NCBI GenBank assembly: GCA_036365455.1
Contig: JAWQUS010000025.1
Location: 26,696,001 to 26,760,000 of the forward strand
Length of the DNA stretch: 64,000 bases
Origin: Macrosoma leucophasiata
Lineage: Eukaryota; Arthropoda; Insecta; Lepidoptera; Hedylidae
Direction: 5' to 3'
Part shown: piece after piece, positions 1 through 10,750 of the stretch
Position numbering within the stretch: the first letter of the stretch is position 1
How the letters are laid out: each line of letters opens with the position of its first letter
Translations under genes and position numbers: made by a program
The notes under the pieces: generated by a model
The model's database searches: none
What the model was told of the DNA's origin: nothing
The model's input: the letters and a program-made list of their open reading frames with translations, nothing else

Positions 1-1870
1 CAAAGGCATATTAAATCAGGATTGACAACGCAGCTACATTAAAATCTCTGTGAACTGTACGCTTGTTTGCGACTTCATGACATAGAAAAACGCAAATTAG
101 CGTATTTTCTCATTTTCTGTTTAGATCAATCATACAATTAGGTAAACACTGTCGGCCGTGGGGAATTTCCCCGTTTATTTGTATGCAACTCATACAAACA
201 CAATGAAAGTTAAATTATTTTAGGAGCCCGCCGAGAATACAAAGTATGTACTATTGTTGTTATTGTAGGTAGATACGTAAATAGTTTGTGATGAGATCAA
301 CAAGACAATTCCAGAAAAATGTGTTAATACCACAGTCTAAAGAAAACGAACGTGTTAACTGTGATAATAACAACTACGTATAGAATTGACACTTCGACGT
401 CTCGCCTGATTTCCCCCCCTTGAGAGCTAGTCCTAGTCGGACAAACTTCAACGGAGAGGTGGCGAGCGGGCGAGCGAGCGGTCTATTTTTAGTTAATTTC
501 GTTACGTAGTCAGTGCGACGACTTACCTTTATCAGGATTGTTTTAGTTCATAGCCCTACGTGCTACATTTCTGTGTGCGCGTGTAAAAACTCGTCACTGA
601 TTGATGTTTGTTTATGTTGATTGTTTTCATTTTCTGAAAGTTTCCAACATTTACCTCAGATTTTGGGTAATGTGCCCGGAGATGTCAACAGTCTCGCCAC
701 CAGTTACATGGGCCAAAACGTAACAGGCGAATCGTGGGTTGTTGCATGTATGCTTGAATGCATGCATTTCCCTCTGCCTAACCCTCCGAAGATTACAGGT
801 GTGAAGTTATTCAAGTACTTATCTACTCTAATCTTTACCTCTTAACAACGAAAAATCCAACTAATTGTTCAGTAAAAAAACAACCAAACTGCTTATGTGC
901 TAATATTGCTCATTATTCCGTTGATTTATAATTGAAAACGTTTTATGTTCGCACAGAGTTGGGTTGCAATAAAACCGCACTAGCGATACGTTTTAGTGGT
1001 TTTATCTGATGTATCCACACGCGGAACTACACGTGATTACCTATAGCTACAAAGTTGGCAGTTGTGGTTGCTACTACATGCCTTTCAACCTCTATCCAAA
1101 TAGGTACTATAGGTAGGTTCACATATAGGATACACATAGCAACCACTGGGTAGTAACGTGAAGGTAAATTAGGTACCTACCTACATCAATTTAAAATCCA
1201 AATCATTTATTTCAAATTGGTCTACAAGGACACTTTTGCATTGTCGGGTTATAAGCTACCTATAGTGAATGACTTAGAAAAACAATCCAATAGGTATTCA
1301 TGAATACCAATTTAATAATAAAAGTTAACCAATATGTAAATCATCTAATTTTAAATTCCTTCATAGAAGAAAAAGAAAAATATGTTCGTCATTATCATAG
1401 TCGTTAGCAGAGTTCCAAGTGCAGGCACTACTGAGAAGAACTCCGCTACCCAACAAACTCAGCGTATTGCTCTTTTGTCAAAGCCTTCAATAAATAGAAT
1501 AAAGAAAATGTGAACGTCCATGGTATATAAATATTTGCATATAAACACATATGCAAATACCCGTCAACAGCATATCATGATAGAAAATAACACCCGCAAA
1601 TCACAGACCAGTCCCCACAATCAGCACCCGTTCATGAGTATGACGCATGTGGCAGCCATTGTTCTCCTCGACCATTTTGAAGGGAAGGGAGCAACCCGTC
1701 ACACGACGCCGCCGAAGGCAAAGCCATTAAAGAGAGCATGACTGTAATGATTATTAATTATTGTAATGACCCACTGGTAACTTTTCATCTACATAGCATT
1801 ATAGATGAAAGGAAAATCTGTTACAAAGCGAAACTTTAAAAAGCTGATCATCGTCCGAACAGTAGTCAGC
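1..1870. other. Repeat-bearing spacer, no gene recognised
   Basis: I see no convincing gene. Bases 1-90 match the 3' end of the dispersed repeat called family A below (compare 47500-47530). Bases 356-420 resemble 50640-50705, with a shared ACTACGTATAGAAT followed by ACACTTCGAC and CGCCTGATTTCC, so this is another dispersed repeat. The stretch 1400-1470 resembles 21935-22015. Short open frames here show no recognisable protein. A GTAAGT on the minus strand near 523-528 could be a splice donor, but no linked exon was found. Confidence 0.5.
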
Positions 1871-2275
1871 AGCATTGGCGGACTATGGTGGAAGGGGGAG
1901 GAACGCCGTAGGCCTCCATTCTGGGGGCGTCCACACGGGTCCACTGATTTTTGGATCATGAACCTTTTATACCTTTATGGATTTTAGAGCCCACGGAGTT
2001 TACAGGGATTACAGCCTTGATTTTTTGAGGCGATTTTTTTTGCTTTATAAATAAATCTCTCACCAAATGTGTAAGAGTATACCACGCGGAGACAGAGTAG
2101 ACATTTTCTTTTTGCTCGCGCGTTTTTGTTTGTTCCTTAATATCTAAATAAGAAATCGAGCGCCACATTATTCTTACCGGAGTGTCAATGGGTGTAATGC
2201 CGGAACTGGGCGGGGACCTAGAGGCCTCCTAATGCCGCCCCGGCCCTCTGATGACCTTAGTCCGCCACTTGGCAG
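1871..2275. mobile_element. hAT-like MITE (non-autonomous)
   Basis: The ends are imperfect inverted repeats: the left has GGCGGACTATGG and the right has CCTTAGTCCGCC. They are flanked by TAGTCAGC (1863-1870) and CAGTCAGC (2276-2283), a 7-of-8 target-site duplication. The roughly 405-bp interior has no transposase. An 8-bp duplication is typical of hAT elements; the assignment rests on that alone. Confidence 0.5.
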
Positions 2276-2291
2276 CAGTCAGCTTAAATAT

Positions 2292-2372
2292 CCCACACGA
2301 GCAACACGGGCCACCGGTCGCGGACCGGAGGGGAGTAGCCATATGCGGGCTTTACCACACAGTCACCACCAC
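2292..2372. repeat. Fragment of MITE family 1 (terminal part)
   Basis: It carries the terminal motif GAGCAACACGGGCCACCGG followed by GGACCGGAGGGGAGTAGCC, which is shared with the complete copies at 9874, 41564 and 63592. The other end is missing. Confidence 0.6.
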
Positions 2373-2802
2373 CACTATATAAATTGGGACTAAGCGCACT
2401 CACCTATTAAGTTGGAGAATCATCAATTTGATAGGCACTATGCAGTAGGTAAGTTTACATTGCTGCCTTGACGTAACGTGATAATTGCCACCATTTTATG
2501 AAAACAGCTATGATATAGGTACCTATGTACTTTTATTTGATGTTATTTAAGTTTAGTGCCTGTCAATTTTTAAATAGCAATGGATGAGTGGATGACATGC
2601 GAATGATTTGGAGTAGATCTGAAGTTTTATAAACCAAGAGGTATGTACATGTGATTTCAAAACAGTTTATGCACCAAGTGCCTTTATCTCATTATTGGTT
2701 CAAATCTTACCTTTTTGTGCTATTTGATTACCTATATCGGGTTTAGTTTAAAATTACAATTTTAAGTCATAAAAATATTTTTAGTTTGTAGTATTAACAT
2801 TC

Positions 2803-3200
2803 CATAGAGCAACACAGGCCACCGGCCGCGGCGGACCAGAGAGGAGTAGCCATATGCAGGCTCTCCCCTTCCCCTCAGTCAAAGTACAAGCACAACTGGG
2901 CCTACGCCTGTCGCCTAGATGTTTAAATGTGTGCGTGAAATTATATTATTATGTATTTTGTTAAAGTCAAGGTGCGAGTTTCGTAGTAATAGACGATTTC
3001 TGTAATGTGTGTGTCACACGTTACAGAAATCGGAACACGCATTTCCCTCCGTAAAATAAGACAAACTGTTTTGCATCGGTAATGTCGGCTTAGGTGACAA
3101 TTCATCCGCAAATGTATCTTATCCGCGGATGAAATGTCACTCGTTACAAACAGTAGGGGTCGACTCATCCAAGTTTTGTTGTTATTCGGAGCAATCGCCA
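2803..3200. repeat. Degenerate copy of MITE family 1
   Basis: It starts with CATAGAGCAACACAGGCC and continues through the family interior (AGCCATATGCAGGC, then GTTTAAATGTGTGCGTGAAA, then a stem around GATTTCTGTAA and TTACAGAAATC near 2995-3035). No clean right end is visible. Confidence 0.55.
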
Positions 3201-3471
3201 CCTAGGTAAATTACTAGTGGTCCTTTCATCCTAAGTTGTCGGCCGGTAGCCAGTATTGCTCGATGTTAAATATTATACAGTCCTATTATATAATATACAG
3301 CCCTGTAATTTCAAGGACGCAGGGAGTTTAGGTCTTAAGCGTAGCAATACCACATTGGAATCTTTGTGATTATTCAGATAGGGTATAGTATTTTCTACGT
3401 GAATGTGAACGGCATATAAAATAGTGCTACGCTCACACTTACGCTTGTTTACCGCCCCGATGATCGGACCT

Positions 3472-3995
3472 CCCGTAAGGTACGATTCCGAACTCCGCTG
3501 CACGCAGCAGGCTGGTCGCCATATATCTATCTATACAAATAAATAAAATTGGAGTGTCTGTTTGTAATGTAAAAATAACCGCTTTTTACTAAATGCATAT
3601 GTATGTATACACGGTACATATACCAAAACATTTTTTTTTTCAATTTTTATCTGTCTGTTTGTTCCCGCTAATCACGGCAACGGCTGGACCGATTTTGACA
3701 GGACTTTCACTGGCAGATAGCTTATGTAATAAGGAGTAACTTAGGCTAGGACTTTTGTACTAGCTTCGCCCACGACTTCGTCTGGGTAGATATACTGAAC
3801 AATCATAAATTCTCACGCGGACGAAGTCGCGGGCACATCTAGTTCTCGTATAAGTTTATATGAGATTTTAATATTACAAACAGACACTCTAATTCTATTT
3901 ATTTGTATACATTACATTCCGAGCCACGCGACAATGTCGTGGCAGCACTGTTGCGTGCAGCGGAGTTCGGCATCGTACCTTTAGGCAATTTAGGC
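3472..3995. repeat. Large inverted repeat around a Helitron-like fragment
   Basis: Bases 3480-3512 (GAACTCCGCTGCACGCAG) reappear inverted at 3952-3985 (CTGCGTGCAGCGGAGTTC type, imperfect). Inside them, 3533-3567 is inverted at 3873-3907. Between lies a stretch ending CGCGGGCACATCTAGT (ending at 3843), resembling the 3' end of the Helitron-like elements below. No coding capacity is seen. Confidence 0.4.
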
Positions 3996-4199
3996 TGAGA
4001 GACCTTTGGGCGCACCAATTGCCCGGTGAAGTAGACTAGTGCCGTCTAGTGCAGTCTTGAAAAGACAACTTGCCTTCATAAGTCCAATTAAAAAAATCTT
4101 TATGCCGCCATTGAAATGAGATAAACAATGTGAATACAGACCTCAAACCTCAACCACCTATTGTGAAAATAAAAGTCTTGATGATATTTTTTTGTGTTT

Positions 4200-4205
4200 T
4201 TTATT
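4200..4205 (-). promoter_or_regulatory. Poly(A) signal AATAAA of RpL35A
   Basis: The minus strand reads AATAAA about 26 bases after the RpL35A stop codon at 4231-4233. It is the first canonical signal downstream of the terminal exon. Confidence 0.55.
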
Positions 4206-4230
4206 TTAGTCTTATAATAAGAGGAGGATC

Positions 4231-4254
4231 TTAAATTCTCGAAGGATACATCAT
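4231..4254 (-). CDS. RpL35A coding exon 3 (terminal, 24 bases)
   Basis: Minus strand CAG, then codons for MMYPSRI and TAA. The acceptor is preceded by a pyrimidine stretch (TTTCTTTGTTTCAG). The phase matches exon 2, which ends after ...HRIRV. The family ends in a near-identical heptapeptide. Confidence 0.88.
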   Translation of the reverse strand: MMYPSRI

Positions 4255-7200
4255 CTGAAACAAAGAAATGTCAATTTTAGTGTATGAAGTCTGCCTTGAA
4301 AAATATATAGTTTATTTTTATTTTCTATCAGTAAATTATGATCCACATTTAGTTCAGGTTTCAAATGTCTTACCATCATTTAGAATAAATCAAGACTACA
4401 TAAGTCTTTTCAAAATTGTAATTGAATTAATTGATATCATAGTCTCAGTTAGCTAGCACAAGTTATAACATTTGCTGTGTTGTATTGCAGATGTTAGATA
4501 GACCTTTATAGCATACCTATGTAAGAACTAGTAGATTATTACATTAATAAATTAGTCTTCATCCAACATTCAGTGGATTCATTTGTGTCACACCTTCCCA
4601 ACATTACAATACTACTTATTTAAAATTGTAAAGGGCCATTTTTCTAATTATTTAAAAACACATGTTCAAGTGTCATCTATCTACATCTACACTTCCAACA
4701 TTCAAACCAAACGAATTACGCAAGACAGAGTATAAGATAGATACCAAAAGAGGTGGTAGACCCAATAACGATAATAGGCACTTCACACTATTGTGTTCTG
4801 GTCAGGTGGTAATACTTCCAGCATAGAGGCATAAACACCTTAGGCCTCAGAAGTGGCAATTGGCAATGCATCTACATTGAAAATGTTGTTTCATGCGGAT
4901 GTTTATAGGCTACATTACTGTATTACTTACAATTAATGTAAACTGTGTGCTTCATTGCCACTCCATGACATAAATAAATTACAAACTAATTATTTAATAA
5001 AAAAATGTCTGTCCAGTCCACAATATACGAGGGTGGAACCAAAAGTTCGTGGCCAAAACTACAAGGAGACATGACATCTTTTTAAATTTACCGTCATTTG
5101 TTAGTATGTCTTCTATTGATTTATTGTGCGCAGTTTCATTCCGATACTGCACAATATAAATTCTCTGTGATTATTTGTTTGAAGCATTCTGACGCGATTT
5201 TCAATAATGGAGAAAATTTAACATCGTGCAGTCATTAAGTACCTCAATAAAAAAGGCCTGTCACCAAAAGACATCCATCAAGATATGGTGAGCACTTTGG
5301 GGGAGTCTGCTCCATCGTATTCCAGTGTCAAGAAGTGGGTAGCTGAGTTTAAGCGCGGTCGTGAGAGCATTGAAGATGATCCTAGGAGTGGACGGCCTAC
5401 AACCTCTACCACGAAAGAAAACATCGATAAAATTTGTGATCTCGTACTGGGTGATCGACGTTTGACCATTGGTAAGATAGCTGAGACAACAGACATTAGT
5501 TATGGCCGGGTGCAATACATAATAACGAAAGAATTGGGATTCCATAAGGTTTCTGCTCGCTGGGTCCCGAGGTTGCTTTCAGCTGAACAAAAACGAGTTC
5601 GATTCACAATTTCGCGAGACTGTTTGGAACTTTTTGAGACTGATCCCGAGGACTTTTTGTCTAGATTTGTTACCATGGATGAAAGCTGGATTCACCACCA
5701 TATTCCTGAATCAAAGCAACAATCCAAACAGTGGAAAAGATCTGACTCACCTACACCGAAAAAGGCTAAAGTCGTTTTGTCGACTAACAAAGTCATGGCT
5801 TCTGTTTTTTGGGATGCGAAGGGCATTATTTTTGTAGATTATTTACCGAAAGGTCAAACGATTAATTCTAGTTATTATTGTAACCTTTTACGAAGACTAC
5901 GAGAAGAAATAAAAGAAAAAAGGCCGGGAATGTTGCGTAAGAAAGTTTTGTTCCATCAAGACAATGCACGTGTTCACACTTCGATTGAAACAATGTCTGT
6001 AATCCATGATTGTGGCTACGAATTGCTGCCCACCCACCTTATTCGCCGGATTTAGCCCCCTCAGATTATCATTTATTTCCAAATTTAAAAAAACATTTGG
6101 GTGGCTCGAAAATTTCGACCAAAGATGAGGTGATAGTCGCAGTAAGCGAGTATTTCGCCGACCTTCCGGAATCTTTTTTTTTCGAGTGGATAAACAAGTT
6201 GCAGTTCAGGTGGAAGAAGTGTGTTGAGCTAGATGGAGACTATGTCGAAAAATAAAAATAAAATTAGACCCACTTTTCTTTCATTTTCTTGGTCGGGCTT
6301 CGAACTTTTGGATCCACCCTCGTACGATGGTATTCAAGTGAGGTATGCAAGCAAAAAAATAAAAAGGAACCTAAAAGATTTTACCATAGTTGGCATGACC
6401 AATATGAATATTTATGGCAAATTAGAGCTTTCTGGAACTAAAGCATGGATGTCCATAGCTAAGCACAGAAACTTCGAGAGACAAACACGGCAAGCTACTA
6501 CTGCAAGTCTTTTACACTACAGATAAAAATTATTAAACCCACTCACCACTCGTATCCTATGTCCCATAGCGTGTGCGGGCAGGTTCGACTTGAAGCGGGC
6601 GCGCACGCCGCCGGAGTTGCCGTGCGGGCGGGTCACCTTGCCCCAGATCGCGCGCAGCTTGGTCTTCTTGCCGCGGGGACCGCCGGCGATTGGCGTCCGC
6701 TTCTTCGCTCTGTACACGTACACACACTTCTTGCCGGCGTAGAACGATGCATCGTCACGATCCCGGGCGCCTTCAATCTGTAATATTATTGTTTTATGGT
6801 TAAATTTGACAAAAACTAGAGAATGTTAGGTGACTATTGGGTTTGTCAGTTGTAATTTTTACAACACAGTGGTTCAGGTTTCAAATGTCTAAGCATCATT
6901 AAAAAAATAGGCATATGGAGTCCTTAAATTCCTCTGTCTAAGAAATTATTTAGCTGTTTAGGAATTATAATTACAAAATAAATCATCCTGGTTTAAGTGG
7001 TTTAATTATAAATGCAAAAATCAGTCTATTAGTATGTCTGTGCCGCTGTCACACCAAAAGAATCATGGCAATTTTGAGTGTCAGAAAATGTTGTTTACGT
7101 TCACTGGATAATATTTCCATGCTGTTTTACCATGTACCTTTTTTTTCATTTTTTCTGTACAAATCTTGCCATGATCCTTTGGAATGTGTAGCAAGTTGGA

Positions 7201-8957
7201 AATGAGCACCTTTTTTTTTACAATTCAACCACTAATTACAAACTTAATTTGGACAAAGTCGCAAGCAGTAAATAGTTGACTATAAACTGGCTGACTCGGC
7301 AAACACAGTTCTGCCATACAATAAAGGTAACATCCAAAACTATAAATTAAAAACCAGGGAGGAACATAAAATGCTCTTTGATTAAATGTTTGACATGTAG
7401 TCTGTATAAACAAAAAAGTAAAATGGCTATTTGCCTGGGATTTTTCCACTTTTCTCATTGTTTGAACCTTCACTGGACTTTCACAAAATATTTTATAACC
7501 AAAATTAGGCAAATCAGTGAATAACCCACATGCATCGATTTTTACACACCTTACCATTACCATTAAAATGGGAAATATTACTTATTGTATTATGATTAAA
7601 AACCAAACAATTTACTTAAGTATATGGTTAATGAACATGACTTTCTTACAACAGAAAATTATTTTAAAATTGACATTTACAAGTTTCCAGGAATTCTGTA
7701 TGGTTTCTCAAATAACTGAACTTTCTGCAAGGAATATAATTATTAGTATACATAACAGTACCATTTGTGGAGCTAGAAAGCTCCACTTAGATTTTGTAAA
7801 GAAAAGAAATCTGGGTGGCGTATTGTTTTGGCCATAAGAACACCAAGAATATATTATATTTTTTAATATTACATGATATTGTTTTGATCATGACAGGTGT
7901 CCCGACTTGCACAGGACGTCACGATTTTCAGGGCTTTGGGGACACATATGGATAAACACCTGATCTGGACACTAAATGTAGCAATAAATCAATCATCATC
8001 ATTACCTCAACCGAGACGTCCACTGCTAGACAAAAGCCTGTCTAAAGATCAATCATCTTTGGGTGGAGCCCCAAGGCTTTTGATAAATCAATGAATAAAA
8101 TCTTTTGGCTTGCTTTTTTACAGTCCGATTTTTACCCCTGGGTCCAGATTTATTTTACCTACTGTCCGGATTTAAAACAAATCAGACCCGGCAACACTAA
8201 TCATGACCTTCAAGTATGGCTAAACAGTTGATAACAATTGTAAAAATACTAATTATCAACAGAGAAGATGCTTTACACAAATACATAAAAATAACATTTT
8301 TTTTTTTTATGTTACAGAAGTGGCAAACAGGCATGCAGTTCACATTGATGTTAAGTGATCACTGCAGCCTATAGACACCCACACAAAGACCGAGGTCAAA
8401 ATGCAGATGCGTTACTACTCCTGAAGCCTAAGGTGTTATGCCTCTGTGCCGGAAATTACAGGGCCGTACATTACCACCTGACCGGAACACGATACAACAC
8501 GATAGTGCTGAACACTACCATTTAGCGGCAAGTATAAATAAACAATGAAACCTAACCTAAGAGCTGAGTAGACTAAGAATAAAGAACCTGTGTTTTGGTT
8601 TCTAATCACATGTACTAATACTATAGTTGTCAATTATTAATGTGAGATATCCATAGAAATTACAGGAAAGAGGCAGGCAGCTGTACATTCAATCAGCACC
8701 TTAATAAATGAAAGTATCGACAATTCAGAACTAACCTTCAAGAGGGCTGTATTTTCGTGTTGATTACGAAGACCACGCTTGTAACCTGTGAACACAGCCT
8801 TCGCGTACAGTCTGCCGTGGCGAGGCTTCGATGATACTTTGCGTACCGCCTTCGGGGGTTCCGCAGGCGCTGCGGGAGCGGCCTTAGCGGCCTTCTCTTT
8901 TGGCGCCTTGGTTTTAGGCGCTTTCGCCTTAGGCGCGGTCGAAGGAGCGTCTGCCAT
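4231..8957 (-). CDS. 60S ribosomal protein L35A (eL33), three coding exons
   Basis: Structural component of the large cytosolic ribosomal subunit. The model joins 8957-8736, 6777-6547 and 4254-4231, giving 158 codons plus a stop, with both introns between codons. The first ~45 residues are a Lys/Ala/Pro-rich extension, as is common in insect ribosomal proteins. The conserved core follows: [17 protein letters not shown], the [11 protein letters not shown] stretch, the [13 protein letters not shown] motif, the [14 protein letters not shown] stretch, and the C-terminal MMYPSRI. The terminal exon codes only seven residues and is easily missed; it was found by its match to the family C-terminus behind a good acceptor. 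A TOP-like start lies near 9206. The gene is divergent from DNAJC3. Both coding introns carry a snoRNA candidate, and intron 2 also carries a mariner. Confidence 0.93.
4323..4385 (-). ncRNA. Box C/D snoRNA candidate in RpL35A intron 2 (copy 1)
   Basis: On the minus strand: a 5-bp terminal stem TTCTA/TAGAA, C box ATGATGG (4379-4373), guide AGACATTTGAAAC, D' box CTGA (4357-4354), then D box CTGA (4331-4328) directly before the closing stem. Ribosomal-protein introns are the classic hosts of such RNAs. From memory, AGACATTTGAA is complementary to an insect 18S rRNA stretch containing TTCAAATGTCT. If so, it would direct 2'-O-methylation of the C paired five bases upstream of D'. A second copy lies in intron 1. 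Confidence 0.7.
4782..4972 (+). repeat. Repeat family A, degenerate copy
   Basis: It contains CACTATTGTGTTCTGGTCAG, CACCTTAGGCCTCAGAAG and a CTTCATTGCCACTCCATGAC tail in the order of the family consensus. It lies 3' of snoRNA copy 1 within RpL35A intron 2. Confidence 0.55.
5028..6322 (+). mobile_element. mariner transposon (Tc1/mariner), 1295 bp, inactivated
   Basis: The termini are 22-bp inverted repeats with one mismatch, starting CGAGGGTGGA and ending TCCACCCTCG, flanked by TA at 5026-5027 and 6323-6324. The length is normal for mariner. It lies in RpL35A intron 2, in antisense orientation to the host gene. Confidence 0.93.
5207..6255 (+). pseudogene. mariner transposase pseudogene
   Basis: The frame starts ATG at 5207 but meets TAA at codon 5 (5219-5221). 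It is then open from 5222 to about 6040 (first internal ATG 5285), where a frameshift moves the conserved [12 protein letters not shown] block into another frame (continuing to 6255). The N-terminal helix-turn-helix region and the DD34D catalytic signatures are visible: [17 protein letters not shown] and [11 protein letters not shown]. One stop and one frameshift make autonomous transposition unlikely. Confidence 0.9.
6547..6777 (-). CDS. RpL35A coding exon 2
   Basis: The acceptor CAG precedes ATT GAA GGC; the donor is GTG|GTGAGT at 6546-6545. It encodes 77 residues from [17 protein letters not shown] to GHRIRV, the body of the fold. Reading past the donor gives non-conserved residues, which shows that the donor is used. 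Confidence 0.92.
6839..6912 (-). ncRNA. Box C/D snoRNA candidate in RpL35A intron 1 (copy 2)
   Basis: On the minus strand: C box ATGATGC (6899-6893), guide TAGACATTTGAAAC, D' CTGA (6877-6874), D CTGA (6849-6846). The guide and D' region are identical to the intron-2 copy, while the second half differs. The terminal stem is weaker: CTATT and AATAG can pair outside an internal loop. It is probably a paralogue of copy 1; the C box is one base off consensus. Confidence 0.55.
7985..8092. repeat. Fragment of a dispersed CATCATCATT-ACGTCCACTGCT repeat
   Basis: The motif CATCATCATTACCTCAACCG followed by ACGTCCACTGCT is also seen at 30031-30075 and 23953-24000. It is a common type of lepidopteran dispersed repeat. 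It lies in RpL35A intron 1. Confidence 0.5.
8312..8534 (-). repeat. Repeat family A, nearly complete copy
   Basis: Reverse orientation. It shares GTGAACTGCATGCCTGTTTG, the GGTCTTTGTGTGGGTGTCTA block, CCTTAGGCTTCAGGAG and CACTATCGTGTTG with copies at 4782, 18362, 37781 and 47338. There is no ORF. It lies in RpL35A intron 1. Confidence 0.65.
8736..8957 (-). CDS. RpL35A coding exon 1
   Basis: ATG at 8957-8955; the donor is AAG|GTTAGT at 8735-8734. It encodes 74 residues: a Lys/Ala/Pro-rich extension and then [19 protein letters not shown]. Two bases before the ATG is an acceptor (TTTTTAG|GA), so the 5' UTR is itself split. Confidence 0.92.
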
Positions 8958-9177
8958 TCCTAAAAATCATCACTTTTAGATTAGACCACGAATTGTCAAG
9001 AGGTTATGTTGACATTTCACGACCAAACTAATCAAAAATAATCTCTTTGGAAAGCACAAATCTACCATTTCAGTATGCAACGAGAAAACCATTTTTATTT
9101 AGAATTGTTGAAACTGCACATATTTTTTAATAACGTAAATAATTAAATGCGAAAATTCACAATATTACAATACTAAC

Positions 9178-9206
9178 CGGACTCTATTTTTGTAGAAGTG
9201 AAAGAA
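9178..9206 (-). promoter_or_regulatory. RpL35A 5' UTR exon with TOP-like start
   Basis: The minus strand reads CGTTCTTTCACTTC near 9208-9195, a pyrimidine tract like those at ribosomal-protein transcription starts, followed by a donor CCG|GTTAGT at 9177-9176. With the acceptor at 8960 it forms a ~217-bp 5' UTR intron. The exact start base is inferred. Confidence 0.55.
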
Positions 9207-9873
9207 CGAAAATGTTGCTTTATCAGTTCAGTAAAATATTCTACTATTCTCCCATAAACTACTAACATTACTTTTTTATTTTGGAAGAGTCCCTGAATTT
9301 CAGTTGCAAATTTCGCAATTTGTGAGATCTAATGATAGTCCAGTCATTGTAGTAAGTTCACCTCGGAATTCGAGATACCCAACTGTAAGTCTGTAACTAC
9401 TTGTAAATTGCCACCTTAAAAGCTGTCTCAATACCTACATATGGTAAAGTGTCCGCAACTATTAAATTTCAAGGTCAAAGGTCACAAAAATAGCTTTTTT
9501 TTTAAATATCTCATTTCCTATGGGTTTTTTGCTATTTGTATAAATTAACACTATTGTGAAATACAAAATTCTCTACAAATTTTGTTTCAAAATTTTATAC
9601 GGTGAACCGTTTTCGGGATAGAGGGTGGAAAGCGCGCGGTTACAGGATCACTTCAGGTCAACTAAAAAAAATGTTTATGTTCAAACACAGGTGCACTATT
9701 TATTCCATCAGTGTGTGATGGGACGGCAATCCAACATGACCGTAGATCGGCCGCAGTACCGTAGACTTACGTGATTTACGTGCTCTCCGAGGCACTGGTA
9801 CCAGACTCCTAGCTACTACTAGGAAATTCCTTACAGAAAAAACAAAACAAAGTCGAATATATAAATGAGCTGA
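9207..9873. other. Spacer between divergent RpL35A and DNAJC3
   Basis: AT-rich, with no gene seen. It presumably contains both promoters together with 10195-10684. Short open frames show no family resemblance. Confidence 0.45.
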
Positions 9874-10194
9874 CATAGAGCAACACAGGAGGGGTATGTA
9901 GTAGCAGTAGGTATAGAGTAGCCATATGCAGGCTTTCCCCTCTGTCAAAGTTCAAGTACAAATGTGCCTACGCCTGTCACCGAAATGTTTAATTGTGTGC
10001 GTGAAATTGTTTATGTATTTTGTTAAAGTCAAGGTGTGAGTTTTGTAGTTATAGATGATTTTTATAGTGTGTATGTGTATCACACGTAGTCCCCCACCCC
10101 GCATAAAATGACAGACTGTTTTGCATCGTCAATAAACGCTATGGCTACTCTCCTCCAGTCCATTGCGGCAGCCGGTGGCCCGTGTTGCTCTATG
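9874..10194. mobile_element. MITE family 1 (hAT-like), full-length copy
   Basis: It starts CATAGAGCAACAC and ends GTGTTGCTCTATG. The terminal inverted repeats are long but interrupted on the left side, and the interior matches the family. No target-site duplication is evident, unlike the copies at 41564, 47123 and 63592. It sits between the two divergent genes, about 490 bp upstream of the DNAJC3 start codon. Confidence 0.75.
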
Positions 10195-10684
10195 TGCGTC
10201 GATAAGATTGAGAAACCTTAGTATAGGTATTGCCGCGTTCCAAATAATACTAAATTGGTAGAAATTACTAAAACGGCAACATCTACAATTTTCGTTTAGA
10301 AATTGGTCATGAATAAATTAATAAAAAAAATCGTTCAGAAATGTATTGTAGGTACGTGGGTATTCAACTCACCTAAAGCCGTATCTATTTAATCGTTGCC
10401 ATACGTCTTTTCATATTTTATGTTAGAAATATAACTGTCGATCAAATAATTCTTGCAATAACATATTCATGCCATGGCATAATTTTTAAATATAAAAATA
10501 ATTCTTATAGTGTACATTTTTTATCATCTGTTATCATCGATATGTCTGATTTGGACCAATCAGAACAGACCACGAAAAGAGACGAAGGAAAGATGGATTG
10601 TGGCTATGTCAAATAATTAGTTTTAAATTGAAACCCAATTGCTTTAATTTGCGTTAAGTATTGCTGTAATTAATTAATACAATA

Positions 10685-10750
10685 ATGGACTACCTATCAA
10701 ATATTAACTGGAACAAAGTGACACCATGCCTCGTTTTATTAGTGTTAGAA
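10685..10750 (+). CDS. DNAJC3 exon 1 (signal peptide), 3' boundary uncertain
   Basis: The ATG at 10685 opens MDYLSNINWNKVTPCLVLLV, a plausible signal sequence. The best-looking donor, T|GTAAGT at 10764, would create TAG or a frameshift with the available acceptors. A GTATTG donor at 10751 with the acceptor before 10859 keeps frame and gives ...LVLE-CTTQAEV. An alternative is GTTTTT at 10776 with 10857. Confidence 0.5.

Noticed and set aside
621..4456. Short frames (60-95 codons) in the first 4.5 kb
   Set aside because: They overlap dispersed repeats or the RpL35A terminal intron and show no protein-like composition or family motif.
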